From assembly GCF_014655715.1 (NCBI RefSeq), contig NZ_BNBM01000002.1, forward strand, positions 620,001-684,000: a stretch of DNA of 64,000 nucleotides, given 5' to 3'. The notes beneath the pieces are model-generated. The model made no database searches and was not told the origin of the DNA. It worked only from the letters and a program-made list of their open reading frames with translations. Source of the stretch: Streptomyces lanatus. GTDB taxonomy: Bacteria > Actinomycetota > Actinomycetes > Streptomycetales > Streptomycetaceae. A program made the translations under genes and the position numbers. This document shows, one piece after another, positions 27,387 to 35,265 of this stretch (position 1 is its first letter; each line of letters opens with the position of its first letter).

Positions 27387-29585
27387 TCACTCGGTGGGGG
27401 CCAGGCGCAGCAGGCCGAGGTCGAGGCAGTCGTCGAGCAGCTGCCGGAAGGACTCGGGGGCGCTGCCCGAGTCGGCGCACACCTCGGCGAGCGTGCGGGT
27501 GCCGTCGAGCGCGTGCAGCAGGGCCGTCCACTCGCCGCCGTCCTCCAGCTCGTAGGCGAGGGAGCCGTCGACGGCCAGGTACGGGGTGCCCGCGGTGTCC
27601 TTGAGGAGCGCGACATGGTCGGCCAGGGTGAGCACGCTGGCGGCCGTCCAGCGGGACGGGGCGAAGACCAGCGTCTCGATCCGGGGGGCCTCCGCCTGCC
27701 AGTCGGTGAAGCGGTCGACGGGGCGGGGCGCGGGGAGCAGGGCCGCGGAGTCGACCAGCGGCGGCGGGAGTTCGGCGACCATCGCGTCGAGCAGACACAG
27801 GTTGAGCAGCGGTATGAGCCGCTCCACATGGGCGGACAGCGGTGCCTCGGCCAGCCGGCCCAGCAGGGCCCGCACCCGGTCGGCGTCCAGCATGGTCCGT
27901 CCGCGTTCGGTGGCGAGGGCCTCCTCGACCAGGGCGGAGCCGTCGCGGGTGAGCATCTCGATGAAGGGCCGGTGGGTGTGCTGGATGCCCTCGCCGTAGA
28001 AGAAGGGGACCTTGGGGCGGTGAACCACCTCGGGCGGCAGCAGGTCGGCGACCGCCTCGCGGATGATGGCCTTGTCCCACAGCAGGCGCTCGCGCCGGGC
28101 CGCCGGGATCGACGCGACCAGCTCGACCAGCCGCCGGTCCAGGAACGGTACGCGGGCCTCGGTGCCGCTGCCGGCCGCCGTACGGTCCTCCTGCCAGCAG
28201 TTGAACTGCTCGACGTCGCGCATCTTCGCCCTCACGAACGCGGCGTACGGGTCGCGGGCGAGCAGGCTCCTGCCGTGGTCGAGGGCGGCGTCGGTCAGCA
28301 GCCCGCCCTCAGTGCCCTCCCACCAGGCGCCGAGCTTGGGCCGGCCGTCCTCCAGCAGTCCGCGCCGGGCCATGCCGGCGAGGCCAGCCTCGAAGCCCTG
28401 CCAGCCGCCGTCCCCGGCGAGGGTGCTGGAGTAGCCGCCGCAGAATTCGTCGGCCGCCGCGCCCAGCAGCATGCCCTTGATCTCCGGGTGCTCGGCACGG
28501 ACGTAGCGGTGGAGTTCGTGCTTGTAGTACTGCTCCGGGCTGCAGGTGGGCATCTCGGTGAGCCACAGCAGCCGCTTCCACTCCTCGGCGCTGGGTGCCT
28601 GGGCCGCGTCGAAGCGGATCTGGTGGTTGGCCACGCCGAGTTTGTCGGCCACGATCCGGGCGTGCTCGGCGTCGCCGTTGATCACGGTCGAGCCGCTCAG
28701 CACGGAGAAGGTCTGCAGCTCGGTGGTGTCCGTGGCGAGGGCCGCGACGGCCGCCGAGTCCACGCCGCCGCTGAGGAACAGGCCGATGGACACATCCGCG
28801 GTGGCGCAGGCGCGTACCGAGTCGGCGAGGATCTCCCGGAACTCCGCGACGAACTCCTCGTCGGTGCGGGTGGAGTCGCCGTCGAAGTCGGGCAGTTGCC
28901 AGTAGCTGTGGCGCCGGGTCGCGCCGTCGCGCAGGTCGATCTCCAGGATGGTGGCGGCCGGTACGGACTCCACGCCCTCGAAGTAGGTGGCGGGCGGCGT
29001 CAGGTCCAGCGAGGGCGCCGACGTCATCAGGGGGTTGACCAGTGCGCGGTCCCAGTCGACGCGGCGGGGCGTGGCCGGGTCGGCGAAGAGTGCCTTGATC
29101 TCGGAGGCGAAGGCGATGCGCCGGTCGTCGCGGGTGAAGTAGAGGGGCTTGACGCCGAAGTGGTCGCGGGCCAGGAGCAGTACGTTGCGGCGCCGGTCCC
29201 ACAGGACGAGGCCGAACATGCCGCGTACGTCGTCCAGGAAGTCGAGGCCCTTGTGCTGGTAGAGGTGCACCAGCACCTCGCAGTCGGAGCCGGTGCGCAT
29301 CCGGGTTCCGGCCGGCAGCGTGGCCGCCAGTTCCCGGTGGTTGTAGACCTCGCCGTTGGCGATGAGGACGACCGACCTGTCCTCGCTGTAGAGGGGCTGT
29401 CCGCCGTTCTCCGGGTCCACCAGGGACAGCCGGGTGAACGCCATGCCGACCGGGCCCTGCCGCAGGAGTTCCTCGGCGTCCGGGCCCCGGTGCGCCAGCG
29501 TGCGCGCCATGGTCGTCAGGATCGTGTCGGCGTCGATGCCGAGGTCCTGCCCGTCGATGCGGGCCACACCGCCGAGTCCGCACAT
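27387..29585 (-). CDS. Asparagine synthetase-like amidotransferase with C-terminal PqqD-like peptide-binding domain
   Basis: 732 residues from ATG 29585 (GAAAGGAA upstream). Residues 1-200 form a class II glutaminase: the N-terminal Cys2 (MCGLGG), RLSLVD, NGEVYN and GSDCEVLVHLY are intact, so it can release ammonia from glutamine. Residues about 240-600 are the ATP-pyrophosphatase synthetase domain with LFLSGGVDSAAVAAL and the later AAADEFCGGYS. Residues about 640-732 (ALLHALDGTRTLAEVC, LLDDCLDLGLLRL) look like a PqqD-type winged helix, the RiPP recognition element. Ordinary AsnB lacks this; lasso cyclases are related but usually have lost the Cys. It lies directly after a 22-residue peptide gene, so I infer that it amidates or otherwise activates a carboxylate on that peptide. 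Confidence 0.88.
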   Translation of the reverse strand: MCGLGGVARIDGQDLGIDADTILTTMARTLAHRGPDAEELLRQGPVGMAFTRLSLVDPENGGQPLYSEDRSVVLIANGEVYNHRELAATLPAGTRMRTGSDCEVLVHLYQHKGLDFLDDVRGMFGLVLWDRRRNVLLLARDHFGVKPLYFTRDDRRIAFASEIKALFADPATPRRVDWDRALVNPLMTSAPSLDLTPPATYFEGVESVPAATILEIDLRDGATRRHSYWQLPDFDGDSTRTDEEFVAEFREILADSVRACATADVSIGLFLSGGVDSAAVAALATDTTELQTFSVLSGSTVINGDAEHARIVADKLGVANHQIRFDAAQAPSAEEWKRLLWLTEMPTCSPEQYYKHELHRYVRAEHPEIKGMLLGAAADEFCGGYSSTLAGDGGWQGFEAGLAGMARRGLLEDGRPKLGAWWEGTEGGLLTDAALDHGRSLLARDPYAAFVRAKMRDVEQFNCWQEDRTAAGSGTEARVPFLDRRLVELVASIPAARRERLLWDKAIIREAVADLLPPEVVHRPKVPFFYGEGIQHTHRPFIEMLTRDGSALVEEALATERGRTMLDADRVRALLGRLAEAPLSAHVERLIPLLNLCLLDAMVAELPPPLVDSAALLPAPRPVDRFTDWQAEAPRIETLVFAPSRWTAASVLTLADHVALLKDTAGTPYLAVDGSLAYELEDGGEWTALLHALDGTRTLAEVCADSGSAPESFRQLLDDCLDLGLLRLAPTE

Positions 29586-29614
29586 GCTCCGATTCCTTTC
29601 TTGATGAAAAGGGG

Positions 29615-29652
29615 AAGGGCGCCCCTCGCAGAAATAAAGGAGAGGCGCCCTT
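29615..29652 (-). terminator. Attenuator-like hairpin between peptide gene and asparagine synthetase gene
   Basis: On the - strand AAGGGCGCC (29652-29644) pairs with GGCGCCCTT (29623-29615), a 9-bp perfect stem, followed by CCCCTTTTC. It lies 13 bases after the peptide stop codon. Such partial terminators behind a RiPP precursor gene allow more precursor than enzyme to be made. Confidence 0.72.
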
Positions 29653-29665
29653 GGTCCGCTTGTGG

Positions 29666-29734
29666 TTAGCGGACCACCATCATGACGCGACCGAAGTCGA
29701 TCTTCTTGGCCTCGGGCTTGTTGTACTGCTTCAT
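29666..29734 (-). CDS. 22-residue RiPP precursor-like peptide with YxxP motif
   Basis: ATG 29734 is preceded by GAGG with 9-base spacing; in-frame ATGs at 29740 and 29749 are too near it. The peptide starts MKQYNKPEAKK and ends IDFGRVMMVVR, followed by TAA. Tyr4-x-x-Pro7 matches the YxxP motif through which lasso-type leaders bind PqqD-like recognition elements, and Phe14/Gly15 follow at a leader-like distance. There is no long core: after the leader-like part only about RVMMVVR remains, so a very short product, a C-terminal modification of Arg, or use as a peptide scaffold is likely. The gene lies between a PqqD-like gene and an asparagine synthetase with its own PqqD-like domain, and is bracketed by hairpins. 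Its size puts it below normal gene-calling limits. Confidence 0.78.
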   Translation of the reverse strand: MKQYNKPEAKKIDFGRVMMVVR

Positions 29735-29885
29735 ACCCATGCACCTCATTCATTGATGAATACCGCCGCCCGGCTTCCCCGGTCCGGCGTGCTGCACCGA
29801 TATTAGGAGGGCTTTTCAGCTCCCCGCAAGCCCCGCAGGAGAATTCTCGAAAACACCTGGAAAAACAATTCAGGGAAACACCTCC

Positions 29886-29914
29886 AAGCCGTCCGCGATA
29901 TACGCGAACGGCTT
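29886..29914. promoter_or_regulatory. Intercistronic hairpin upstream of the peptide gene
   Basis: AAGCCGT-C-CGCG (29886-29897) pairs with CGCG-A-ACGGCTT (29903-29914) around an ATATA loop, with one mismatch. It lies 22 bases after the PqqD-like gene stop and about 150 bases before the peptide start. It may terminate or process the upstream transcript so that the peptide is expressed separately. Confidence 0.65.
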
Positions 29915-29936
29915 TATCGGGCCCCTGCCCATTAAT

Positions 29937-30218
29937 TCAGGAGGCGGTTTTCACCAGCTTCTCCTCGAGAAGCCATTCCAGCATTTCCACGGTGTCGTCG
30001 AGTGCCGTGCCGGCGTCGATGCCGTAGTGCTCGGCGACCGAGCCGGCGATGTCCTCGACCCGGTCGGTGCCGTTGACGCGCCGCCAGATGAACGCCGCCA
30101 CCTCGGGCAGCTCGTAGGCCTGGTCGTAGCGGGCGAGCAGGATCGCCCCCTGGGACGACCTGATACGGACCTCCAGACAGTGCCGGATCACACTGTTCGC
30201 CCCGATGTCCTTCGCCAT
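29937..30218 (-). CDS. PqqD-like protein (RiPP recognition element)
   Basis: 93 residues, the size of free-standing PqqD/lasso B1 proteins. The start ATG overlaps the stop of the nucleotidyltransferase gene by 4 bases. The fold signature is present: a beta-strand start (RHCLEVRIRSSQGAILLARYDQAYELPEVAAFIWRRVNG, quoted in part here as AFIWRRVNGTD), VEDIAGSVAEHYGI and the terminal winged helix TVEMLEWLLEEKLV. PqqD proteins hold the leader of a ribosomal peptide and present it to a modifying enzyme. A precursor-like peptide gene follows about 200 bases downstream. Confidence 0.85.
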   Translation of the reverse strand: MAKDIGANSVIRHCLEVRIRSSQGAILLARYDQAYELPEVAAFIWRRVNGTDRVEDIAGSVAEHYGIDAGTALDDTVEMLEWLLEEKLVKTAS

Positions 30219-31015
30219 CAGACCTCCGCCTCCATCGAGATGCGCCGGACCCAGCCGATGACGTCCTCGATCCAGCGGCCCGGGTCGGCGGGGTCGTAGT
30301 CGCGCATCGTCTCGATCGCCCAGTAGCCGTCGAAGGGCAGCACCTTCGGGGCGGCGGCCCGGTACTTCCTGGACCGCCACTTGGCGGTGGTGCCGAACTC
30401 GCCGTGATGGGCGAGCAGTGCGTCGGCCGCGTATCCGAAGGCCAGCTTCGCGGTGAGCAGCGCGCTCTCGGCGTCGCCGGAGCCGAGCTGGCCCAGGGCG
30501 TCCTCGGCGAAGGTGTCCGCGAGGTCGAGGCTGTGCGCGGCGATGGTCCGGCCGAAGGCGGACTCCCGCAGCAGGCGCTGCCGTTCCGTGAGCCAGCCGG
30601 CTCCGTCGAGGGCGATGGCGTGCCCGAGCTTGACCAGACAGTCCCGCTCGAACTGGCTCACCGTGGCGCCGACGTCCCGCTCGCTGCGGTACGCCTCCCA
30701 GGAGATCTTCTCCATCAGCTGCTCGTACTGGTCCGTCTGCCAGTACTCGACGTCCCCGCGCCGGTCGTCCAGGGCGGGCACCGCCACCGGGATCCGGTCC
30801 GGCGCCAGGGCGACGGGATGGTGGTCGACCACACCGTCCGAGGTGAACGGCTCATCCGTGACCACATAGAGGTCGAGGTCGCTGGTCTCGTTGCCCCAGC
30901 CCCGCACCAGGGAGCCGGCCGCGTACACGCACCGGTACCGGTCCGGGAGCAGTCCCTGCTCCCGGAGTTGACCGAGGAGGCGCGGGCCGTCCTCGGTGGT
31001 GATCGTCTGCACCAT
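30218..31015 (-). CDS. Nucleotidyltransferase-fold protein (pol beta/MNT type)
   Basis: 265 residues from ATG 31015, with AAGGAC 8 bases upstream; ATG 31021 is too near that site. The N-terminus carries the nucleotidyltransferase signature AAGSLVRGWGNETSDLDLYVVTD with the GS and D-x-D metal ligands. The remainder is helical, as in HEPN/MNT or aminoglycoside nucleotidyltransferases. It should transfer an NMP group from an NTP to a hydroxyl or other acceptor. Similar enzymes adenylylate antibiotics or peptides; in this operon the acceptor could be the peptide or an intermediate, or the step could be self-resistance. Confidence 0.85.
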   Translation of the reverse strand: MVQTITTEDGPRLLGQLREQGLLPDRYRCVYAAGSLVRGWGNETSDLDLYVVTDEPFTSDGVVDHHPVALAPDRIPVAVPALDDRRGDVEYWQTDQYEQLMEKISWEAYRSERDVGATVSQFERDCLVKLGHAIALDGAGWLTERQRLLRESAFGRTIAAHSLDLADTFAEDALGQLGSGDAESALLTAKLAFGYAADALLAHHGEFGTTAKWRSRKYRAAAPKVLPFDGYWAIETMRDYDPADPGRWIEDVIGWVRRISMEAEV

Positions 31016-31050
31016 CGGCATGTCCTTCTGTCCGTTGTATTTCCGCTGTC

Positions 31051-32076
31051 TCACAGCAGCCCGTGCGACGCGAATTCCTCGCTCACCTGTCTGTCGTCCA
31101 GTGCCCCGACCGACTCGAAATGCCGGACCGTCTGCCGGGCGACGCTTTTCGCGTACGCCGCGACGGCCGGGTCGGGAAACAGCTCGGCCACGATGCGTTT
31201 CGCCTCGTCGAGGGAGAATCCGTAGCCGGTGATCTCTTTCTCTATCGACGGCACGTCGGGGTCCGTGAAAATACGGATCAGCCGGGGTATCCGAAGTGCC
31301 GCGCGTCTTCGGGTGGCGGGGGTCAGCTGCCCCCAGAGATGACGCAGGAAAATCGCGAAATAGGCGTGGTGGCGGCCCTCGTCCATGGCGTGGTCCCGGA
31401 CGGTCTCCCGTACCGCCGGGGCCACGTCGGGGTCGTTCCACAGGTCCGACAGCTGGGCCGTGATGAGGGTCTCCGACACGATGACGAAGAGGATCTCGGT
31501 GAGCGGCGCCAGGTCGTCCGGGGTCTCCTCAAGGAAGCGTTCCAGCCGGGTGATGAAGTACGGCACCCGCGGCAGCTCGGCGCTGACCTCGGTCAGCTCG
31601 CGCACCTGTCCGGCGAGGTCCGCCGAGAACAGCGCGTGGTACGCCTCGTCGCAGTAGATCTTGAAGGCGTCGAGGCGCATGGCCTCGGGCACCCGGACCC
31701 CGATGGTGCCGTGTGCGATGCCGAGCACCGTCCGGTTGACGACGAGGTGCTCCAGCTTCGCGGTGAAGTCGAGATAGCGGTACAGATGCCGCACGATCAC
31801 ATCGCGGTAGACGTCCGGCCGTTCCTCGCGCAGGGCCGCGATCAGCGGATGGGAGGCCAGCGGCACCAACTCCGGGGCGAAGAAGCCCTGTCCGTCCTCG
31901 AGAGGGGTCAGCTCACGGCGCCGGGCGACGCGTACGGTGGCCCGCGCGTGCCAGTTGCGGAACGGGCTGACGTACTCGTCCTCCGCGGCCGGCTCAGCCC
32001 GCTGGTCGAGCAGGGCCTGCTTGGGGCACAGGCTCACGGCCGAGCACCCCATGAACAGGCCCACTGTGCCGCACAT
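31051..32076 (-). CDS. AurF-type diiron N-oxygenase-like protein
   Basis: 341 residues from ATG 32076, preceded by AGGAGGAG. The helical bundle has ferritin-like diiron ligands: a Glu-containing helix near 110-120 (AKLEHLVVN), DEAYHALF near 155, ETLITAQL near 225 and DEGRHHAYF near 255, matching the pattern of AurF/CmlI N-oxygenases that convert arylamines to nitro groups. It is cytosolic and would need electrons from a reductase; a PNPOx-like flavoprotein gene overlaps its start. The N-terminus has three cysteines (MCGTVGLFMGCSAVSLCP), not typical of AurF. Possible substrates are an amine or guanidine on the peptide or a pathway intermediate; this is inference. Confidence 0.86.
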   Translation of the reverse strand: MCGTVGLFMGCSAVSLCPKQALLDQRAEPAAEDEYVSPFRNWHARATVRVARRRELTPLEDGQGFFAPELVPLASHPLIAALREERPDVYRDVIVRHLYRYLDFTAKLEHLVVNRTVLGIAHGTIGVRVPEAMRLDAFKIYCDEAYHALFSADLAGQVRELTEVSAELPRVPYFITRLERFLEETPDDLAPLTEILFVIVSETLITAQLSDLWNDPDVAPAVRETVRDHAMDEGRHHAYFAIFLRHLWGQLTPATRRRAALRIPRLIRIFTDPDVPSIEKEITGYGFSLDEAKRIVAELFPDPAVAAYAKSVARQTVRHFESVGALDDRQVSEEFASHGLL

Positions 32077-32653
32077 CCGTCTCTCCTCCTGCTGCCACGG
32101 CCGGCCGCTTGCTGAGCGGCGGGTCCGACTGGTTGCGGTTGATCCGTTCGACGTCCCACAGTCCGGCGAAACGGCTCGCCCTGCCGCAGTGGTAGTAGGC
32201 CTCCTCGACATGCACGAGCGACCCCCAGCGCAGCCGCTCGCGCTCGTCGTCGGCGAGCGGGAGGGTGGACCAGCGCGGGTCGTCGCAGGTGACCGGTTCG
32301 GCGCGGCCGTTGACCCGGGCCGTCTCCGGCATGCCGGGGATGAGGAAGAGCAGGCCGACTCCCGGGCTCTCCGTCAGATTCCGCAGGGTCTGCAGCAGCC
32401 GGTTGCCGGACTCCTCGGGGATGAACAGCGTCCGCTCGTCGAGCACCCGTACGAAACCCGGGGCGCCGCCCCTCGGTGAGGCGTCGCAGCGGCCCCGTCC
32501 GTCGCCGCTCGCCATCACCACGTACGGGGACAGCGAGATGAACCGGCACAGCCAGGGGTGCAGCACCGGGGAGATCTTGGCCTGCACCCGTGACAGGGGC
32601 GGGCCGGATCGCTCGGTGAGCTCCTGGAGCACCGAGTCGGCGGTCGGGCTCAC
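31994..32653 (-). CDS. Pyridoxamine 5'-phosphate oxidase-like flavoprotein
   Basis: 219 residues from GTG 32653, overlapping the SDR stop by 4 bases. Sequence features of the split-barrel FMN-binding fold are seen: YVVMASGDGRGRCDASPRGG, TLFIPEESGNRLLQTLRNL, GLLFLIPG, WGSLVHVEEAYYHCGRAS and a late LW.VE (GLWDVER). Members bind FMN, F420 or heme and oxidise or reduce small substrates. The last ~28 codons overlap the first 83 bases of the AurF-like gene in another frame and look less protein-like, so the true C-terminus may have been extended by mutation. It may supply electrons to the diiron enzyme or act on an imine. Confidence 0.82.
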   Translation of the reverse strand: MSPTADSVLQELTERSGPPLSRVQAKISPVLHPWLCRFISLSPYVVMASGDGRGRCDASPRGGAPGFVRVLDERTLFIPEESGNRLLQTLRNLTESPGVGLLFLIPGMPETARVNGRAEPVTCDDPRWSTLPLADDERERLRWGSLVHVEEAYYHCGRASRFAGLWDVERINRNQSDPPLSKRPAVAAGGETDVRHSGPVHGVLGREPVPQAGPARPAG

Positions 32654-33399
32654 GGCACCATCACCGCGCCTCCGTTGACGCCGAGCGTCTGGCCGGTCAG
32701 ATACTCGCCGAGGTCGCCGACGAGGAAGGCCACCGCGTTCGCCACGTCCTGGCCGGCGGCCACCCGGCCCAGGGGGATCTTCCGCCCCTCGGCGAGGAAA
32801 CCCTCCTCGTCCAGGCCGGGTTGGGCGGTCCTGGTCACGCCGGGGGCGACGGTGTTCACGGTGATGCCGTGCACGGCGAGGGCGCGGGCCAGCGACTTGC
32901 CGAGGGCGACGAGTCCGGCCTTGCTCGCGGCGTAGTGCGCTCCCCTGGGCGAGCCGGTGAAGGCGGCGCTGGAGGAGACGTTCACGATGCGTCCGCCGCC
33001 CCGCGGGATCATCATCGCGGCCGCTTCCTGGGCGCAGAAGAACGCGCCCTTGAGGTTGGTGTCGAGGACCAGGTCCCACAGCGCCTCGTCGAGGTCCAGG
33101 ACCTGCGCCCGGGGGAAGACGCCGGCGTTGTTGACGAGGATGTCGAGCCGCTCGAAGCGCCGGCCGACCTCCTCGAACATGGCGGCGACCTGCCGTCGGT
33201 CGCGTACGTCGGCCTCCACCGCGAAGCAGCCCTGAGGCAGTTCCCCGGTGTCCTCGTCGCGTCCGGCGCCGGGCGGGCGGTTGACCGCGACCCGGGCGCC
33301 CAGCGCGGCGAGCGTCTCGGCGACGGCCCGGCCGATACCGCTGCCGCCGCCGGTGACGAGCGCGGTACGGCCCTTCAGGGAGGTGGATACGGCGTTCAC
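32650..33399 (-). CDS. Short-chain dehydrogenase/reductase
   Basis: 249 residues, the classic SDR length, from GTG 33399 overlapping the upstream stop. Motifs: TGGGSGIG for NAD(P) binding, NNAG, catalytic Ser in NVSSSAAF, and YAASK (Tyr-x-x-x-Lys). The ending TGQTLGVNGGAVMVP is typical of FabG-like members. It reduces a ketone or oxidises an alcohol. All neighbours on both sides overlap by 4 bases, showing a tight operon with the Gfo/Idh and PNPOx-like genes. Substrate unknown. Confidence 0.92.
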   Translation of the reverse strand: MNAVSTSLKGRTALVTGGGSGIGRAVAETLAALGARVAVNRPPGAGRDEDTGELPQGCFAVEADVRDRRQVAAMFEEVGRRFERLDILVNNAGVFPRAQVLDLDEALWDLVLDTNLKGAFFCAQEAAAMMIPRGGGRIVNVSSSAAFTGSPRGAHYAASKAGLVALGKSLARALAVHGITVNTVAPGVTRTAQPGLDEEGFLAEGRKIPLGRVAAGQDVANAVAFLVGDLGEYLTGQTLGVNGGAVMVP

Positions 33400-34430
33400 G
33401 GGCGGGCTCCCGTCTGCTGCCGCACCTCGTCGAGGACGCGGTAGACCTCCAGGCACGCCGACAGGGGCGAGTCGCTGGGCCCGGCGTGCCGGATGCTGTC
33501 GTGGAAGGACTCCAGCTCGGTGGAGTAGCCGGTGCGGCCGTAGCCACCGCGACGGCCCGGCCATTCGTGGCGCAGGATCTCCTTGCCGTCGAGGACACCC
33601 GCGCCGGGTGCGCTCGACGGGCGGCTGAGGGTCAGGGTGTTGAAGTGGTCGAGCACTCCGACGACCGACTGGTCGGTGACCAGCTCGCACCGGTACTCCA
33701 GGCGGTTGGAGTAGTTGCCGATCAGCAGGGTGGCCAGCCGTCCGTCGCCGTACTCCAGGAGGATCCGGATCGCTCGGCGGCGGTCGTCGATGTCGGCGCG
33801 CCGGGCGGTGACCCGGTCCGGGCTGCCGAGTTCACGCAGCGCCAGGTCGACGGCATGGGTGCCGAGTCCCTGGAGCAGGCTGTCCTCCACCGTGGCGCAG
33901 CCCCACACCGGGGACGTGGGCTTGGCGGAGACCATGCGGACGTCGACGGTGCGCAGGGTGCCGTGGGCGCGCAGGGTGTCGCGGAGCTTCCGGTAGGACT
34001 GCCCGTAAGGGAAGTTGAAGCCGACGAACGCCACCGTCCCGGGTGGGGCGTCGCGTTCGTCGACAACCAGCTTGCGCAGCGTCTCGGTGTCGGGGGCCGG
34101 CGGCTTCTCGACGAAGACGCTGATGCCACGGGGCAGGGCCCGCCGCAGGACGTCGGCGTGCAGTTGCGGGGAGCCCGCGACGACGAGGGCGTCGATCCCG
34201 TCCGCGCCCTCGCCGTCGACCAGGTCCGTCCAGTCGTCGGTCCACAGATCCGCGCCCCAGCGCCGGGCGGCCTCCGCGGCGGCGTCGGGCCTGCGGGCGG
34301 CCACGGCGGTGAGCCGGGCGCCGTCGAGCGCCGACAAGGCGGGCAGCAGGTTCTCCCGTGCGTGGGTGCCGGGGCCGATGATGCCGTAGCGCAGGTCCGC
34401 CCGCCCGGGTGTGAGCCGTCGGATGGACAT
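33396..34430 (-). CDS. Gfo/Idh/MocA-family oxidoreductase
   Basis: 344 residues from ATG 34430, directly adjacent to the previous stop. The N-terminal Rossmann fold shows YGIIGPGTHARENLLPAL and the family hallmark EKPP (VFVEKPPAPDTE), and the C-terminal half is the alpha/beta substrate domain. Members use NAD(P) to oxidise or reduce sugars, inositols or amino-acid derivatives. Adjacent SDR and cupin-like genes suggest a small-molecule tailoring unit; the sequence does not define the substrate. Confidence 0.9.
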   Translation of the reverse strand: MSIRRLTPGRADLRYGIIGPGTHARENLLPALSALDGARLTAVAARRPDAAAEAARRWGADLWTDDWTDLVDGEGADGIDALVVAGSPQLHADVLRRALPRGISVFVEKPPAPDTETLRKLVVDERDAPPGTVAFVGFNFPYGQSYRKLRDTLRAHGTLRTVDVRMVSAKPTSPVWGCATVEDSLLQGLGTHAVDLALRELGSPDRVTARRADIDDRRRAIRILLEYGDGRLATLLIGNYSNRLEYRCELVTDQSVVGVLDHFNTLTLSRPSSAPGAGVLDGKEILRHEWPGRRGGYGRTGYSTELESFHDSIRHAGPSDSPLSACLEVYRVLDEVRQQTGARP

Positions 34431-35219
34431 TCAGATGATCCCCAGCTCTTCCAGCCGGCGGCACCAGTAGTGGTACTTCTCCTTGGTCATCTGGCGCTCG
34501 GCGCGGCGCTCGGCGGACTCGCGGTCCTCGCCGACCCGCCAGAACATGGTGCCGACCTCCGCGGCCTCCGGCTCCACCTCGGACAGCTCACCGCGCTGCC
34601 CGCCGTCCTGGTCGCCGTGCAGCTGCCGCAGGGCCTCCTCGCGGCCCCGGGCCTCCTTGAACATGACCGGCGCCCTGTCCTTGACCGGGTTGCCGCGCAG
34701 CACGAGGGAGATGGTGCCCAGCTCCGTGAACGGGGTGGAGTGCAGGGCGTTGTGGTGGATGGTGAAGCACTCGCCGGCCCGGTCCTGGTGCAGCATCACG
34801 GGCCGTACGTCGTCCGGCAGGGTGTTCTCGTCGAAGCCGCCCCGCGCCACGTAGTTGCGGTGCAGATAGGTGCCGCGCAGCACCAGGTTGGTGAAGGAGA
34901 AGCGGTGGTTGTGGGCGAGCTGCTGCTGGTGGTCGGTGGACATCCGGAGCCTGATCCGCAGGCCCTTCTCGACGTCGTCCCACAGGACGATCTTGTCCTC
35001 GACCACGTCCTCCTCGCACTTGGCCCACAGATAGGGGTCGTGCTCGACGGCGAACAGCAGCTTGCGGAACAGGGCCTTGTCGGCGGCGAACTCACGGATC
35101 AGCCGCTGGGTCAGCTCGGCCGCCGCGGGCAGGTCGTCCCAGTCGATGGTGCCGACGTTCTCGAAGAGTTCGACGGCGGTGTTGTTGACGTGTACCCGGT
35201 CTGCCGTCTCGATGCTCAT
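34431..35219 (-). CDS. Cupin-like protein, paralogue of the next gene upstream
   Basis: 262 residues. About 200 residues align by eye with the product of 35266-36213: VEHDPYLWAKCEE, RIRLRMSTD, AHNHRFSFTNLVLRGTY and FTIHHNALHSTPF. H-x-H-R-F followed by a Gly and later H-H-x-x-x-H are like the two metal-binding motifs of cupins. It could be a non-heme iron dioxygenase, epimerase or isomerase; I do not recognise a characterised family. The Gln-rich insert and C-terminal RRLEELGII match the paralogue's RDRLEGLGVI ending. Confidence 0.7.
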   Translation of the reverse strand: MSIETADRVHVNNTAVELFENVGTIDWDDLPAAAELTQRLIREFAADKALFRKLLFAVEHDPYLWAKCEEDVVEDKIVLWDDVEKGLRIRLRMSTDHQQQLAHNHRFSFTNLVLRGTYLHRNYVARGGFDENTLPDDVRPVMLHQDRAGECFTIHHNALHSTPFTELGTISLVLRGNPVKDRAPVMFKEARGREEALRQLHGDQDGGQRGELSEVEPEAAEVGTMFWRVGEDRESAERRAERQMTKEKYHYWCRRLEELGII

Positions 35220-35265
35220 GGGTGGGTTTCTCCTCTGCGGGAAGGGAACGGGCTTTGGCGGGGCG

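Noticed and set aside
27363..29669. 768-residue + strand frame opposite the asparagine synthetase
   Set aside because: Antisense shadow with Gly/Val/Arg-biased composition; the - strand has all catalytic motifs.
29666..29734. Possibility that the short peptide is a lasso peptide precursor
   Set aside because: YxxP and PqqD/AsnB neighbours fit, but no transglutaminase-like B2 protease is present, the residual core is too short for a lasso ring plus tail, and the synthetase keeps its glutaminase Cys.
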